Shown: positions 49,531 to 59,890, counted from the first letter of the stretch. The stretch is DNA of 64,000 bases from Gigaspora rosea (GCA_003550325.1 QKWP01000774.1:139148-203147), one strand, 5' to 3'. Notes: generated from the letters alone by a model not told the origin. Translations and numbers: made by a program.

Positions 49531-51280
49531 TACCCATAGTTACCTTAAATCATTATATTATTTTTTTTTCTTTTACTATGTCGTAAGCCACTTCTAATTA
49601 TTCAAAAAACAACATGTAAGTATTATAACACCTGATGGAATTGAATTATCCTTTTTACTATTCTTCTGGAACAAGAATAAACTACCATAGGATGGCAAAA
49701 AATTTAAAAATTAATTGATCATTTGATGTTTTAATTAACTTTTCTACACCTATCATTCATTTTACTGTATTTATGTATCTTTGTATAAATCAGAATTTAT
49801 AAGGCGCGCATTAATCTAACAAAAATGGTCATATAATATTTATTTATATTGACCAAATTCAACCAAAAAATTTCAATAAAAGAGTAAAAATTAATAAATT
49901 ATATGATTAATAGATAGTACTAATATTTTCGGTCATCACTCCTTCACTACAAAGTATGCATTACTATTTTCTGATATATTATTAATGAAATAACGTCGTT
50001 TGTGCTTATCTATTCCCATCTAAAGCAAACCACATTTCTGCATCTATAGAGTATCTTCCTATTCTAACAAATTAACTACTATAATATTAAATTAAGAACT
50101 GCATTATGATCGTTTTTATTAACCTAAACAATTTAAGCGCATGTAAAAAGTGAAAGATTAAACTTTGATAATTATCCGATAAATTTTTCATGAAATTTTA
50201 ATATGCTTATATAATTCAGTTTTTGCATGATTAAATTGATCAAAGAATTCAGCCTTTAGAAAACAGTGGGCATGACAAATAATGTTACGTAAGAATATTT
50301 ATTATCTAAAGAATAAAAATGCTAAAAAATGAATTGCGTCATTTTTTATTTATTTTTTGCTTTATTTTTTTATCAAAAAAAAAAACATTGCATGATGTGA
50401 AAGCTAAATATACTTTTTTTGAATAAAATTATTTTTTATAATTAGCTTATATATTTATATGGTTTGAAATTAATTTTTTAAATTTGCTCATTAAATGAAT
50501 CCACATTTGTAATGCAAAGTGCATTACTTAATTCAATTCTAATAATTTACTTAAATTATCAATTTATTTACGCGACTTATGAATATTATTTTAATAATTT
50601 ATCTAAATATAATATTTTCATATATTTGCTACGGTAAAGTTTTATAGCGATAAAATTGCATTTGCCCATGTTAAATTAATAATAAATATACTTGAAACAA
50701 AACCTAACTTACCAAACCATTAAAGTACAGTTCATTAATCTTAAATTTTCTTAATACAAATGTGATTTTTGCTTCAACCGCTGATGATTTATGTAAAAGT
50801 ATATAATAAGCATGAACTACTAGTTCGATCATTACCTACAATAACAGTGCTCATGCACTTATTTCAAATATCGATACAAGAGTTCAAAACAATTACATTT
50901 TTACTTAAAATAAAGCGCGTGTACGCTTCAAAATAAAACTAGGGGCCAAAATAGCGTACAAATACGGTAAAGGTCTTTTGTGAAAATAGTAACTTGAAAA
51001 CCATGAATATTTAATAATCTAAGTTCATGAAGCTAATGGGACTTATATATGTTTGAGTCTCATCCTTATCGAGAATGTAAGGGAAAGTTATGATATTTAA
51101 CCGCGACATTATCGTGTGTTAGTGCTGCTCTCTCAGAACTATTGTGCATGTCTAGACAACAGATAATGTAATATGAAACTACAAAGAAAATAAATTTAAT
51201 GTGGAAGCGCCCTATAGTAGATTTTGAAATAATCAGTATTTTCCAGCAGAGATATATACTATGAGACATATTCATTATAA

Positions 51281-53066
51281 TTATTTGTTTCTGGGCTTAA
51301 TTTTAACCATCAGCTCTTGACAATAAGTGGAAGTGGAAGATTTAGTTTTTAATGGAGCTTCAATATCGACTAATTCGATGTCATATTTCCCAAATACATA
51401 TACCATTAGAGAAAGTAACTCAATCATAGCTAGCTTTCTCCCAGGACAAATTCTATATCCACCACCAAACATTACAAATGAGTATTTTTGCCCAACCTTT
51501 TTATCTTCCTTCTCATTAAGATCATCTTTAATAAGACCATCAGCTGTTACGTTTAAATAACTTTCACTATTATTATCAAGAAAAAATCGATCGGGATCAA
51601 AGATTTCTGGGTTAGACCAATAATCTTTATGTCGATGTAAGCTAACGGTATCAAATTGAAACATTGTGCCAACCGGCCATTGGTATCCACCTATCTCGAC
51701 AGGGTCAACTGGGTATCTTCCTAATAGATTTGTGACAGGACATATCCGGTTAGCCTCTTTAATAATTGCTTCACAATATTTTAGATTTGAGAGATCACTG
51801 TGTATTAATTGGAAAGAACTGTTTTGCGGAAATATTAAATCGATTTCGGCAAGCATTTTTTGTTTGACTTCAGGATAATGACATATGTAGTAAGTTACAA
51901 AACTAAATAAGTTTGCAGTCTATAATGAATATAAGAATAACATACAGTAAACATGAAGAACATAAAGTAAAATTAAATAAAAAATTAAGGTTGAAATATC
52001 TTCTTACAGTATCTGTTCCGGCAAAGAAAGAATCTAAAATATTAGCTCAGATTTCAATATCGGTCATAGGTGGAAATATTTCTTCTCCAAAATCCTTTTT
52101 ATAATTGACATCCCGTTCAGTATTAGCAATAATTAAAGAAGTTAACATGTCATTTTTTAGATCTTTATTCTGCATCACTTCTATTTCTTGTCTTCTCTTT
52201 TTAATAATTTTATCTAACCTTTCAAACAAGAAATCTCGATGTTTTAATATTTCTTTTGCTTTACCTCTAATAAATGGGACGTAATGCCGTACAAATGGAC
52301 CCAGAAATATAAAAAGTGCTGAGCCAACAATTAATTGACTAATCCCTTTAACGAATCTATTCGAATCTTCAATTAACGCATCAGGATATGATGGTTTTAT
52401 AGGACTTAGAGTATTATAATATGATCCCATAGAATAAGAACGTTCACCAGTTAGTGTAACTACAATCATATCATTGGTGAATCTATGAAACCATTTTGAG
52501 AAATCAACTTCCAATGACCATTCTTTACCATCGCTATTAGCTGAACCGAGAGACTTCCAATATCCTTCTAACTCTTCAAACAACAAATTTGACCATTTAA
52601 TTGCTTCATTATTAAAATTAGGTGATAAGATTGCTCGGATAAAAAATTGCCAATTAAATTTCCAACTTTTGAAATCATCGTTAATTGATATTCCTTTTAC
52701 AGTCTTTCTAAGTTCTTCCAACCCTTGGGAATATGGAAATCTTGGCATAAATTTTGCGTGTTTTGTTGAATTGGTAAAAAATTTTTCTATGTATGCTGGG
52801 TGTGAAAGTACAATTCTTCGGAAACCACCAAGTTGAATTTCATAGATATCACCATATTTTTTAGTGAGCGAGACGAATAATTGTTTGAGATCACCCCTAA
52901 AGCAATACGCACATTCTATAATTGGAAGGGGAAAAGGACCTGGTAATTTATTTGGGCGAGTAAAATATTTGTAGTAAAATTGGATGACATAAAAAAGAAA
53001 GAAGAGAACGACTAAGTAAAAGTAATCGATAAAATTGAGATGTTCAAAGTATTTATGTAATGACAT
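51281..53066 (-). CDS. Cytochrome P450 (copy B), two exons, one in-frame TGA
   Basis: A microsomal P450 monooxygenase: it would use electrons from a P450 reductase at the ER membrane to oxidise an unknown substrate. Exon 1 is 53066-52008 and exon 2 is 51919-51281, joined in phase 0; the product would be 565 residues with the stop codon counted as one residue. Visible are an N-terminal anchor (FYLVVLFFLFYVIQFYY), the hinge NKLPGPFPLP, I-helix AGTDT/TAN spanning the splice site, ExxR (EANR), DPDRF, and the haem-cysteine loop FGGGYRICPG. The start is the first ATG before the anchor and is shared by the other copies. One TGA at 52047-52049, just before the I-helix, replaces an Arg codon (AGA in copies A and C), so this copy would end after 339 residues, unless the base is a sequencing error. 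All other motifs are intact. Confidence 0.85.
51920..52007 (-). other. P450 intron (88 bp, phase 0)
   Basis: On the minus strand it starts GTAAGA and ends TTATAG. Splicing joins AGTDT to TANLFSFVTYY, which restores the AGxDTT I-helix signature and fixes both borders. Confidence 0.85.
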
Positions 53067-54079
53067 TTTTATAAAATATGATTATTAAATTTTCTCATAA
53101 GATAGATTAAAAGCTCAAATACAGTATTTAATGAATTAACATTTTATTTCAAGATAACAAAACTTGCTGAATTAAAAATGTTTAAACCTCTATTTTTAAT
53201 TTAGCTGACGGTCAAAGAATAATTATATATTTATTGTGTGATGAATTCAGATCATACATACTGTACAAGTTTGCGTAATTAAAATTATGAAGATCAAAAA
53301 TTTTTTGCGGCCAACGCACCGAACAGCGTGCACAGGGTACCACCCGGAAAAACTGAAGGTGCCACAACCGTGACGAATATAATCCGTCGCGCTTATGCCC
53401 GGATCGAAAGGATCGGAAATTACCAAAAGCGGGGATTGGCAAAATCTCATGATTACCAAAATCGGATCGTCAATCTCTTATCATTATTATTATTATTAAT
53501 CAACTATTATTCTATCGAAACTTTTATTATCAACCGTATATTATTAATCATAGCTTATTAATTATATTAGTCATAATGATTACAAATAGCTTAGATTACA
53601 AATTAGCATTAGTCATAGCATTAGTAATCTTTATAGTCATAGCCTTCTTGAATGTATTTAAACAATAGCTTTCGACCTTTTGAAACTTTAGCAATCAACT
53701 GCCAAACTATTAAGATAATCAGTTAACTACTCATAGTGAACTATTAATTTAGTCATCACTATAAAGGTGCTCAAAGAGCAATAAGCTCTACACCAAACAT
53801 TAATTATACTCAAGAGATAATACATAGGCGCTCAACACAAAAAGAGTGATCCAAATGAATAATATAACACAAACTCTTAACAAACAATATTTATGAGTTA
53901 AAACACTCAACGGGAAAAGAACTAATGCCCAAACATTTCACAAAATGCCCAAAATGAATTACACTTATACCCAAACACAAATTATAATGCTCAACACAAT
54001 CATTAGCCTACAAGGCAATGAAATTCAACAATAGACAATGATCAAACAATTGTCTAAACAATTATATTGTTGACCTATA

Positions 54080-54170
54080 AAAAAATTACACAAAAACGGG
54101 CATAACTCTCGATCCAGTAATTAGAATTCGATGAAACAACCACCATTCGACTCAGCTCGATGAGACGGTT
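54080..54170. repeat. GTCTC-GAGAC module within the LTR-like region
   Basis: GATCCAGTAATTAGAATTCG, then ACCATTCGACTC, AGCTCGATGAGAC and GGTTCGAATG follow the same order as in the reversed family-D element at 39300-39370. The module is therefore shared between a MITE-like repeat and the LTR-like region. Confidence 0.55.
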
Positions 54171-54477
54171 CGAATGAGCTATAGATCATCCCTGTACGAC
54201 CATTGGTTACCAAGATCGGAACCAATAGATGATCAAGTAACGGATCTACAATTTGATTGGCTAGGCGATCTACTGCGCGCCAAAACGCATATATGGCATT
54301 TATAAAACATGTCATATTTATAGCATATATACTCTATATTTTATTTATAACACATATATCATTTATTTCATATATTACATTTATATCATTTATACTATAT
54401 ATTTTATTAGTAGAAGATATAGCATTTATTGCACATGTAATAGATATAGTCCGTTACATTTGTGAAAAACAAAAATG

Positions 54478-54485
54478 TATAAAAG
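54478..54485 (+). promoter_or_regulatory. TATA box TATAAAAG
   Basis: A canonical TATAAAAG stands about 20 bases upstream of where copy 1 begins to match, and upstream of all ORFs of the unit. It is a likely start-site determinant for the element's transcript. Confidence 0.5.
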
Positions 54486-54535
54486 CGGCCGATGTGGACC
54501 CCAAGTTCAATATCGAGTCTTCATACTCTTTCACT

Positions 54536-54541
54536 AATAAA
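54536..54541 (+). promoter_or_regulatory. AATAAA, possible polyadenylation signal
   Basis: AATAAA lies about 50 bases after the TATA box and is conserved in copy 1 (39-44). TATA followed by AATAAA is the arrangement expected of U3-R in an LTR, but in such AT-rich DNA the hexamer could be chance. Confidence 0.3.
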
Positions 54542-54770
54542 AACAACTATTAACTACACAAATTAAACAATTATTAGTATCCTCATATACTTCTAATTGT
54601 AGCCTCTTTCGTAATTGCAAATTGCCTTAAATCTTCTTTGTTAAGTTTTATTAAAAAACGCCTTCCGACTTAGATATATCACAGTAACAAAGTGAGGTTA
54701 CACAAAGTGTTCACTGTCTAAAATCGCTCTAGTTACCTAATATCTTTGAAGAAGTGGATATAGGATAACA

Positions 54771-55442
54771 ATATATACTCTAAGAAAAAGAGTAATGAGC
54801 AATTATTCAAAGAACTTAGCGCCCAACTTCAAACTTAACAATTTAATAACCCCAACATTATCTTAACAATATTATTACCCAACATATTATTATTAGCATA
54901 TTTACTGTACTTCGACCACATACTTATTAAATAAAATAAACTACCAAAGTTTAAAAGAAATTACAAGTTCTTCCCATAAACCTTCTATACAAACTGAGTA
55001 ATTAATTAAATAAATCCCATAAAGCAAAAACACAGCACCCAAGAGGATTTATCCACCTCTTTAAACCATTCCACATCTTAATAAAACTTTAAAATAGTAA
55101 ACTAGGAGTAAGACACGAATTAACCAATGTGTGAAGACCAGATATTATTACTGGCACAGACCTTAAAACCTGCTATATAAAGAAATAACAATATTACTGG
55201 TGCTATACAAGTAATCATACACTATTCAAAACCATTTAAGTAAACGTATTGAAAAATAGATAAGAGCTTAACCAACTCTCATGCGGAACTCTGAAACGAA
55301 CACGTGCTAACTCACCTGGAACTCAACGAACAGTAAGGCTGAAAAGGCTAAAAACAAAACCTTACCATTGAAACAGCAGACTGATCATCTGAAAGGACGA
55401 CTATATTGAGGAAACTAGAGATTAGTGAATCTAACAATATGG
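54771..55442. other. Leader region before the first small ORF
   Basis: About 670 bp without a supported ORF, more even in composition than the flanks. It would be the 5' untranslated leader of the element. Confidence 0.4.
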
Positions 55443-55813
55443 ATGCGATTTCAAATCAGAATAACTAAGCAATTACTGCTTAATTTATTAGTAATCACCT
55501 TCACCATTCTACGAACTTCCATCAACGCTGACGTAATCAATGTGACCTTACCGGTACCAAGTGCTACATCAATAACAGTAATGACCACCACTACCGTGAC
55601 TGTAACAGTTACAAATCAACTAGACTTCTTCTCAAACACAACTGCCCTAAATGAGTTAATCGTATTAGTAATTACGCTTATCACCGCTATCACCACCATA
55701 GCTGGAACATGCTACTGCTGCAAAAAGAAGTAAAGAAAGTCAAAGAAAAAGCTTACAAATCCACTCCATTACCAAACTACTCTGCTTACAATAATCCAAA
55801 CCCATTCCAATAA
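55443..55813 (+). CDS. Small type I membrane protein (m1)
   Basis: From ATG 55443, 96 codons end at 55733. An N-terminal hydrophobic stretch (LLLNLLVITFTIL) with a cleavage-like SINA site is followed by a Thr/Val-rich ectodomain with NVT and NTT sequons. A membrane segment (ELIVLVITLITAITTIAGT) and a CYCCKKK tail close it. Reading on in the -1 frame from the A-run at 55722-55726 gives a longer tail ending in YNNPNPFQ at 55813. That tail resembles the cytoplasmic end of m4 (basic, then IPGFDQY), so the present stop is probably due to a lost base. No homologue recognised; virion or cell-surface role is only a guess. Confidence 0.5.
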
Positions 55814-55880
55814 AGATTACAAATTGGAATTACAAATCAATTGATGTTACTTCATATTGATTTCAACGATATAAAACACT

Positions 55881-56018
55881 ATGACATTCGAACACTACTA
55901 TCTACATATAGCAACAATATTCTTTGGAACGATATTCATAATATACACTGCCTTTTTTAGAAAAGAAAATCATGATAAGATCTTAGTAATCTCAAACGAT
56001 CCAATACCCCTCGTATAA
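55881..56018 (+). CDS. 45-residue single-pass membrane protein (m2)
   Basis: ATG 55881 to TAA 56016-56018. HIATIFFGTIFIIYTAFF is a clear membrane segment near the N-terminus, followed by RKENHD and a short tail. Too short for family assignment; retained because it sits in a series of similar ORFs packed end to end. Confidence 0.4.
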   Translation: MTFEHYYLHIATIFFGTIFIIYTAFFRKENHDKILVISNDPIPLV

Positions 56019-56158
56019 TTACCACAATCATACTGATCATCATAATAGGATTATCAATCGCGACATTGATAATACTCTTTACAACAATACTCATAATTAA
56101 TAATCACCAACTATACTCAAACATTAGTAATCCACAATTAGTAATTATTGATGACTGA
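55979..56158 (+). CDS. Small hydrophobic frame (m3), no ATG
   Basis: Open from 55979 to the TGA at 56156-56158. It encodes TTIILIIIIGLSIATLIILF, a long membrane segment, and a 25-residue tail. No ATG in frame, so it is either a start lost by mutation or a downstream part of m2 after a frame change. Its stop overlaps the ATG of m4 by 8 bases (ATGACTGA). Confidence 0.35.
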   Translation, partial: DLSNLKRSNTPRIITTIILIIIIGLSIATLIILFTTILIINNHQLYSNISNPQLVIIDD

Positions 56159-56363
56159 AACCAATTCAACTGACTGTAACACATTTTACAACAATCCACT
56201 CGTGACAACACTCGTGTACATATTATTAATCGAGACGCTTCTCGCATTATTAATCATAACAATCTTACACTGCTGCTGTAAACAACAAAGGTGTAAAAAG
56301 AAAGCTAACAAGGCCATACCTGGATTTGATCAGTACATACATCCTTCAACTTGCTGCTGCTAG
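56151..56363 (+). CDS. Small membrane protein with Cys-rich juxtamembrane tail (m4)
   Basis: 70 codons from ATG 56151. A short ectodomain with NST is followed by a membrane segment (LVYILLIETLLALLIITIL), HCCCKQQRCKKK (candidate palmitoylation site plus basic stop-transfer) and a C-terminal STCCC. Overall plan is like m1 without the signal peptide. Function unknown. Confidence 0.5.
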   Translation: MTETNSTDCNTFYNNPLVTTLVYILLIETLLALLIITILHCCCKQQRCKKKANKAIPGFDQYIHPSTCCC

Positions 56364-56372
56364 AAACTCTAT

Positions 56373-56681
56373 ATGTTTCAAAGAAAGAAACAAAAGAAAC
56401 AATACAATTACCAACAAGGAATACCTCGAGTAATACAACAAGCACCTAACCCAAGACAACAACCTACACCAAGACATCAAATACCAACTACACCACGTGC
56501 ACCAATTAATATACAAAGGACTCCGGATCAAAGACAAATCAATCTAATACTTCAACAAAGGTTGAACAACCAATACAGAATTGCTAACCCAGCACCTGCA
56601 CCACTATCAACAACTGCACCCAGACCACCACCGGCCATACCATTTAAACCACCTCACTTAAAACACAAAAGAAAACGTTGA
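56373..56681 (+). CDS. Basic Pro/Gln-rich protein (m5)
   Basis: 102 codons, starting 9 bases after m4 stops. MFQRKKQKKQYNYQQ, then Pro-, Gln- and Arg-rich disordered sequence (PAPAPLSTTAPRPPPAIPF), ending HLKHKRKR. High charge suggests nucleic-acid binding. Its stop is directly followed by the ATG of m6. Confidence 0.45.
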   Translation: MFQRKKQKKQYNYQQGIPRVIQQAPNPRQQPTPRHQIPTTPRAPINIQRTPDQRQINLILQQRLNNQYRIANPAPAPLSTTAPRPPPAIPFKPPHLKHKRKR

Positions 56682-56885
56682 ATGTCTAACAATGACAATA
56701 AAGAATTACAAACCGAACTCGAAATAACTGGGAGAATTATCACATTTGGAATAATTATAATCAGGGTCATAACCTTAATTATTATCTGCACATATCTAGA
56801 AAAAAGAAAGAAAATACAAAAAGTCATAAGAAATGAAGTATTTGAACAAAACTTCAACCAAATTGGACAAACAGGACTCATTTAA
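56682..56885 (+). CDS. 67-residue membrane protein (m6)
   Basis: ATG immediately after the m5 stop (TGA-ATG). An acidic N-terminus precedes a membrane segment (IITFGIIIIRVITLIIICTYL), then EKRKKIQK and an amphipathic tail. The stop overlaps the next ATG by one base (TAATG, 56883-56887). Confidence 0.45.
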   Translation: MSNNDNKELQTELEITGRIITFGIIIIRVITLIIICTYLEKRKKIQKVIRNEVFEQNFNQIGQTGLI

Positions 56886-57208
56886 TGTCACAAGTCATAC
56901 CTATATCAGTACCTGACCACTTCGTAACCATTATAATATCAGCATAAGCAACAGCATCAACAATAACCACTACAATCACAGCATCAAGTACCAATTCTAT
57001 TGAAACTACAAGTATACCACAATACTTTCAAGATATCAACATACAAGAAACATTAGGAGGACTATTATTCTTCCTAATTACAATATCAATCACTGCTTTC
57101 ATAATCTATAACAGAAATAAAGCTTACAGGAATAAGCTAGTCAAACACGATTTAGATAAAGAAAACGAAGATATCGCTAGAGCAGTCAGAAGCATTAGTC
57201 AACCATAA
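56885..57208 (+). pseudogene. Membrane protein with one internal TAA (m7)
   Basis: ATG 56885, 107 codons to the TAA at 57206. Codon 21 is TAA (56945-56947). A Thr/Ser-rich ectodomain (TITTTITASSTNS) is followed by a membrane segment (LGGLLFFLITISITAFII) and a long charged tail (KHDLDKENEDIARAVRS). Without the single stop it would be a full type I-like protein. Confidence 0.45.
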
Positions 57209-57210
57209 CC

Positions 57211-57480
57211 GTGGATCAACAACAAGAACAAATTCTAGTAACTACAACAAGTGAACAAATACCAATAATCGCAAACATAACTCTGTGGATGAACCAACTC
57301 ATATTACAACTAACAGCATTTGACAGAATCATAATTGGAGCAACACATACTATTGAAGTTGGAATTATAGTATTTGGAATCTGCTATATTACCCAAATAT
57401 TAGCTGAAACCTATATAAAAGCAAAAGAACTTACTTCAAGAAAGAGATTAAATGACCAACCAAGAAACATCCTACCCTAA
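57211..57480 (+). CDS. Membrane protein starting at GTG (m8)
   Basis: 89 codons. No upstream ATG; the first codon after the previous stop is GTG in the position where an ATG would be expected, so the start may be mutated. Contains NIT, a membrane segment (VGIIVFGICYITQILAETY) and a basic tail. Overlaps m9 by 29 bases in another frame. Confidence 0.4.
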   Translation: MDQQQEQILVTTTSEQIPIIANITLWMNQLILQLTAFDRIIIGATHTIEVGIIVFGICYITQILAETYIKAKELTSRKRLNDQPRNILP

Positions 57481-57865
57481 GGAATATATCATTGACGAAG
57501 GACATCAAGGACTCAAAATAAAATTATTGGACAAATACTACGAATTACCATTAGAAACATTAATCAAAAAGGACACAAATCAAGAAATAAAAGAAGAAAC
57601 AAATCTTCAAAAAATAGAAGACCTAATCGAAAAGAAAACCAAGGCACAAGAGCCTAAATCAATACTTATCCAGAATAAAGCAGAAATATATATTCTCAAA
57701 GAGTAGAAAGAAGCATTTCTAAACAAGAAACTCGAACCAAGAAGATATCCAAAATTATTGGAACTAGCAGTACGACACAAAGAGCCACAAGAATTCATAG
57801 ATCAAGTATCAAAAGAAGCAAACCTAAAACCAGAAATATTTAATAAAAGTACAACAAGTACATGA
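57452..57865 (+). CDS. Charged soluble protein (m9), interrupted by TAG
   Basis: ATG 57452, 84 codons to TAG (57704-57706), then the same frame stays open to TGA 57863-57865. Lys/Glu-rich, helical, no membrane segment. The reading after TAG (KEAFLNKKLEPRRYPKLLEL) is of the same style, so the TAG is probably a mutation. The final TGA overlaps the ATG of the next ORF as ATGA. Confidence 0.45.
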
Positions 57866-58260
57866 ACATAGAAGATTTAGGAAACGAACTTCATATTATA
57901 ATCTTTAAAAACTTCTTTTCACAACTATCCTGAACCTCCAACACGAGCCTTAAAAAATACTTTACGACAAAGAATCAAAGAAATAGAAGATAAACTCGAT
58001 CATTTAGGAGAAACAAGAACTCAAAAAGTCCAAAAAGAAACAAAAATTTCAGGATATACCGTACTTCGACTAGAAGAAGAAGAATACTGAGTAACTATTA
58101 CAAGAAAGAGATAACAACAGCACTAGTATATAGTAAAGTAGCAAATCCACTGCATATAGATAAATTTCTAAGAGCAATAAGGAAATCAAGATACTACATT
58201 AAATGTTGGATATCTCTAACAAACTGTGAATACCAAGAACAACTTATAAGAAATCTATAA
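57862..58260 (+). pseudogene. Two damaged small ORFs (m10/m11)
   Basis: ATG 57862 starts MNIEDLGNELHIII. A +1 change leads to EPPTRALKNTLRQRIKEIED and SGYTVLRLEEEE before TGA 58088. A different frame then reads KEITTALVYSKVANPLHIDK and CEYQEQLIRNL to TAA 58258-58260, which overlaps the Gag ATG as TAATG. Coiled-coil and basic character; no family recognised. Confidence 0.35.
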
Positions 58261-59175
58261 TGGCAACACCATTCAAATTACAAAAACTAACGGGATTGGA
58301 AAACCTAATACCAGAATATGATGGAACAATTGTAAAATATATAGAATGGAGAGATACTGTAGAAAGAGCCTTTACCATAAAAGGACTAACTACATTAATG
58401 ATATTCGGAAGATACTCAAAAAACCCTGATGATAGATATGTATGTGTAGAAAAAAGACACGACGGAACTGGAGATGCTGCTAACTATTCTCAAGCAGAAG
58501 TTGTAGTAAACCTTAATCAACAAGTATTCGCAATAATAGCAACTTAACTCAAAGGAACAGCATTGTCAAAATATAAAACAAGTGCAAAAAGAGCGAACTG
58601 TTGGTGGAGAGGAGATATTAATGATGATGCACCAACTATAAATGCCCTTAAAGACCGAACCAACTACACTGTATCACTAAATCAAACATATACCCCTACT
58701 GGATGGCATGATACAGCAAAAGCATCAGCATTCAAAAATGGATTATCAATAGCTGTAAATGCTGCACCAACTGCAACAATAGTACAAATAAGCTTTAGAG
58801 AAATATTAGATGAACAATTCATCACAGAAGCTGTACAGGAACAGCAATTCCAAGATTCAAATTTATACCAAACTGGAATGATGAAAATTCATATGATAAA
58901 TATATGAATAAATTTGAAGAACTAAAAACGCTAGAAATTACCAATATGCTACAAACTTCAAATCAGGACCATATACCGATTACAAAATGAGATTACCACC
59001 CGAAATTAAAGAAAGACTCACTTTCCAAGAAGGATTAGGAAACGTACAAACTGAAACACAATTTTGGCAACAAGCATCAGCTATATTCCATAGCCTTCAA
59101 CAAAATAAAGTCGACATAGGAAAAGCTCAAACGGACCTAAAAATCAACAGATTCATAAAAAATAAAAACCAATAA
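58260..59175 (+). pseudogene. gag: Gag-like capsid ORF, frames broken
   Basis: ATG 58260. LIPEYDGTIVKYIEWRDTVE resembles the start of LTR-retrotransposon capsid domains. A TAA (58545) interrupts before LKGTALSKYK, a place where Gag proteins have a conserved LxGxA. The frame goes on to 58907, then shifts -1 (58904-58990) and -1 again (58987-59175), where RLPPEIKERLTF fits the late capsid helices. The zinc knuckles follow in yet another frame. Assignment to Gag rests on order and these motifs; a structure-based search would settle it. Confidence 0.55.
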
Positions 59176-59717
59176 CCAAAAGCATCAAAATCAACAATGT
59201 TAACACAAGTAATGATAAATGCTTTAACTGTAATAAACCTGGTCATTATGCCAGAAATTGCCCACTTAAAAGAAAGAAGGAATCTTTCAACAGGATTAAA
59301 ACCGAAAGAAACTCAAAAGGACAATTTGTCCAAAAAGTAAAATACTGTAACATTTGTGGAAATGAAAGACCCTACCATTCTAAGAACTGCCAAAGAAATA
59401 GCAAATATAACTACAATGGAAAATTTGAAAAAGGACTGACTCCAATGGCATTTAGAATAAAAACCAATAACTACGGAAATAACAAGGGAAGAAACTATAA
59501 TAAACCCTCAAACAAAAACTTCAAAGAAAATAATAAATCCTTCAACAAAAGAAGACTCCATAACGTAAATGAAGAAAAATCCAAACCTTTAAATAAAAAC
59601 TCCAAGGGGAATAGACGAAATAACGTCAACTATTTGGATTCCATTGAAGAAAATGAAGAAGATTATGAAGATGAATATGAATACTACTCTGAAGAAGAAC
59701 CTGAAAAAAATCCGTAA
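59166..59717 (+). CDS. gag: Nucleocapsid-like region with two zinc knuckles
   Basis: Open frame from 59166 to TAA 59715-59717. CFNCNKPGHYARNC is an exact CX2CX4HX4C knuckle. CNICGNERPYHSKNC is a second, longer variant (CX2CX6HX3C). A Lys/Asn-rich basic stretch and an acidic end (EENEEDYEDEYEYYSEEEPE) follow. There is no early ATG because the true N-terminus is the Gag ORF in a neighbouring frame. RNA binding is the expected role. Confidence 0.7.
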   Translation, partial: KPITKSIKINNVNTSNDKCFNCNKPGHYARNCPLKRKKESFNRIKTERNSKGQFVQKVKYCNICGNERPYHSKNCQRNSKYNYNGKFEKGLTPMAFRIKTNNYGNNKGRNYNKPSNKNFKENNKSFNKRRLHNVNEEKSKPLNKNSKGNRRNNVNYLDSIEENEEDYEDEYEYYSEEEPEKNP

Positions 59718-59890
59718 TGTTATAACCACTAAAGATATCAGAAATAAAAAGAATTATTTCTAAAAGGGAGCTTGCCTTCTACTCGAGAACCACTCCCATA
59801 TCAATTTACAAAAGGCTGTAGAAGAGAGAATTATAGTTATATAAATAATATTAAAGAACAAATATCTATTAATAATATTCAATATATTAA

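Larger units (their letters stand above)
49975..53294. repeat. Segmental duplication, copy B (with best P450)
   Basis: Aligns with 23764-27102 over its whole length. The shared sequence ends at ...AATTATGAAGAT. Copy A and the more distant copy C both continue into a common upstream flank, but here a different, GC-richer sequence begins at 53295. The junction therefore marks an insertion or rearrangement in copy B. Confidence 0.8.
53295..54770. mobile_element. Putative 5' LTR / upstream region of the retroelement-like unit
   Basis: It begins where P450 copy B loses its flank (53294/53295). The first 170 bp are markedly GC-richer. A TG at 53306 and CA at 54769-54770 are candidate LTR ends, but unproven. 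The 3' 270 bp recur at 1-272, which supports a repeated terminal unit. A TATA box, a downstream AATAAA and a family-D module lie inside. A primer-binding site could not be fixed: TGGATATAGG (54755) is a weak candidate that would put the LTR end earlier. Confidence 0.5.

Noticed and set aside
53241..53561. Overlapping ORFs in the GC-richer start of the LTR-like region
   Set aside because: Open on both strands because of composition; no homology seen and they cross the P450 duplication border.
54257..54553. 98-codon hydrophobic ORF in the LTR-like region
   Set aside because: Begins at an ATG-less or weak start and consists of ATATTT-type repeats read as I/F/Y; it crosses the TATA box and the transcript start region.
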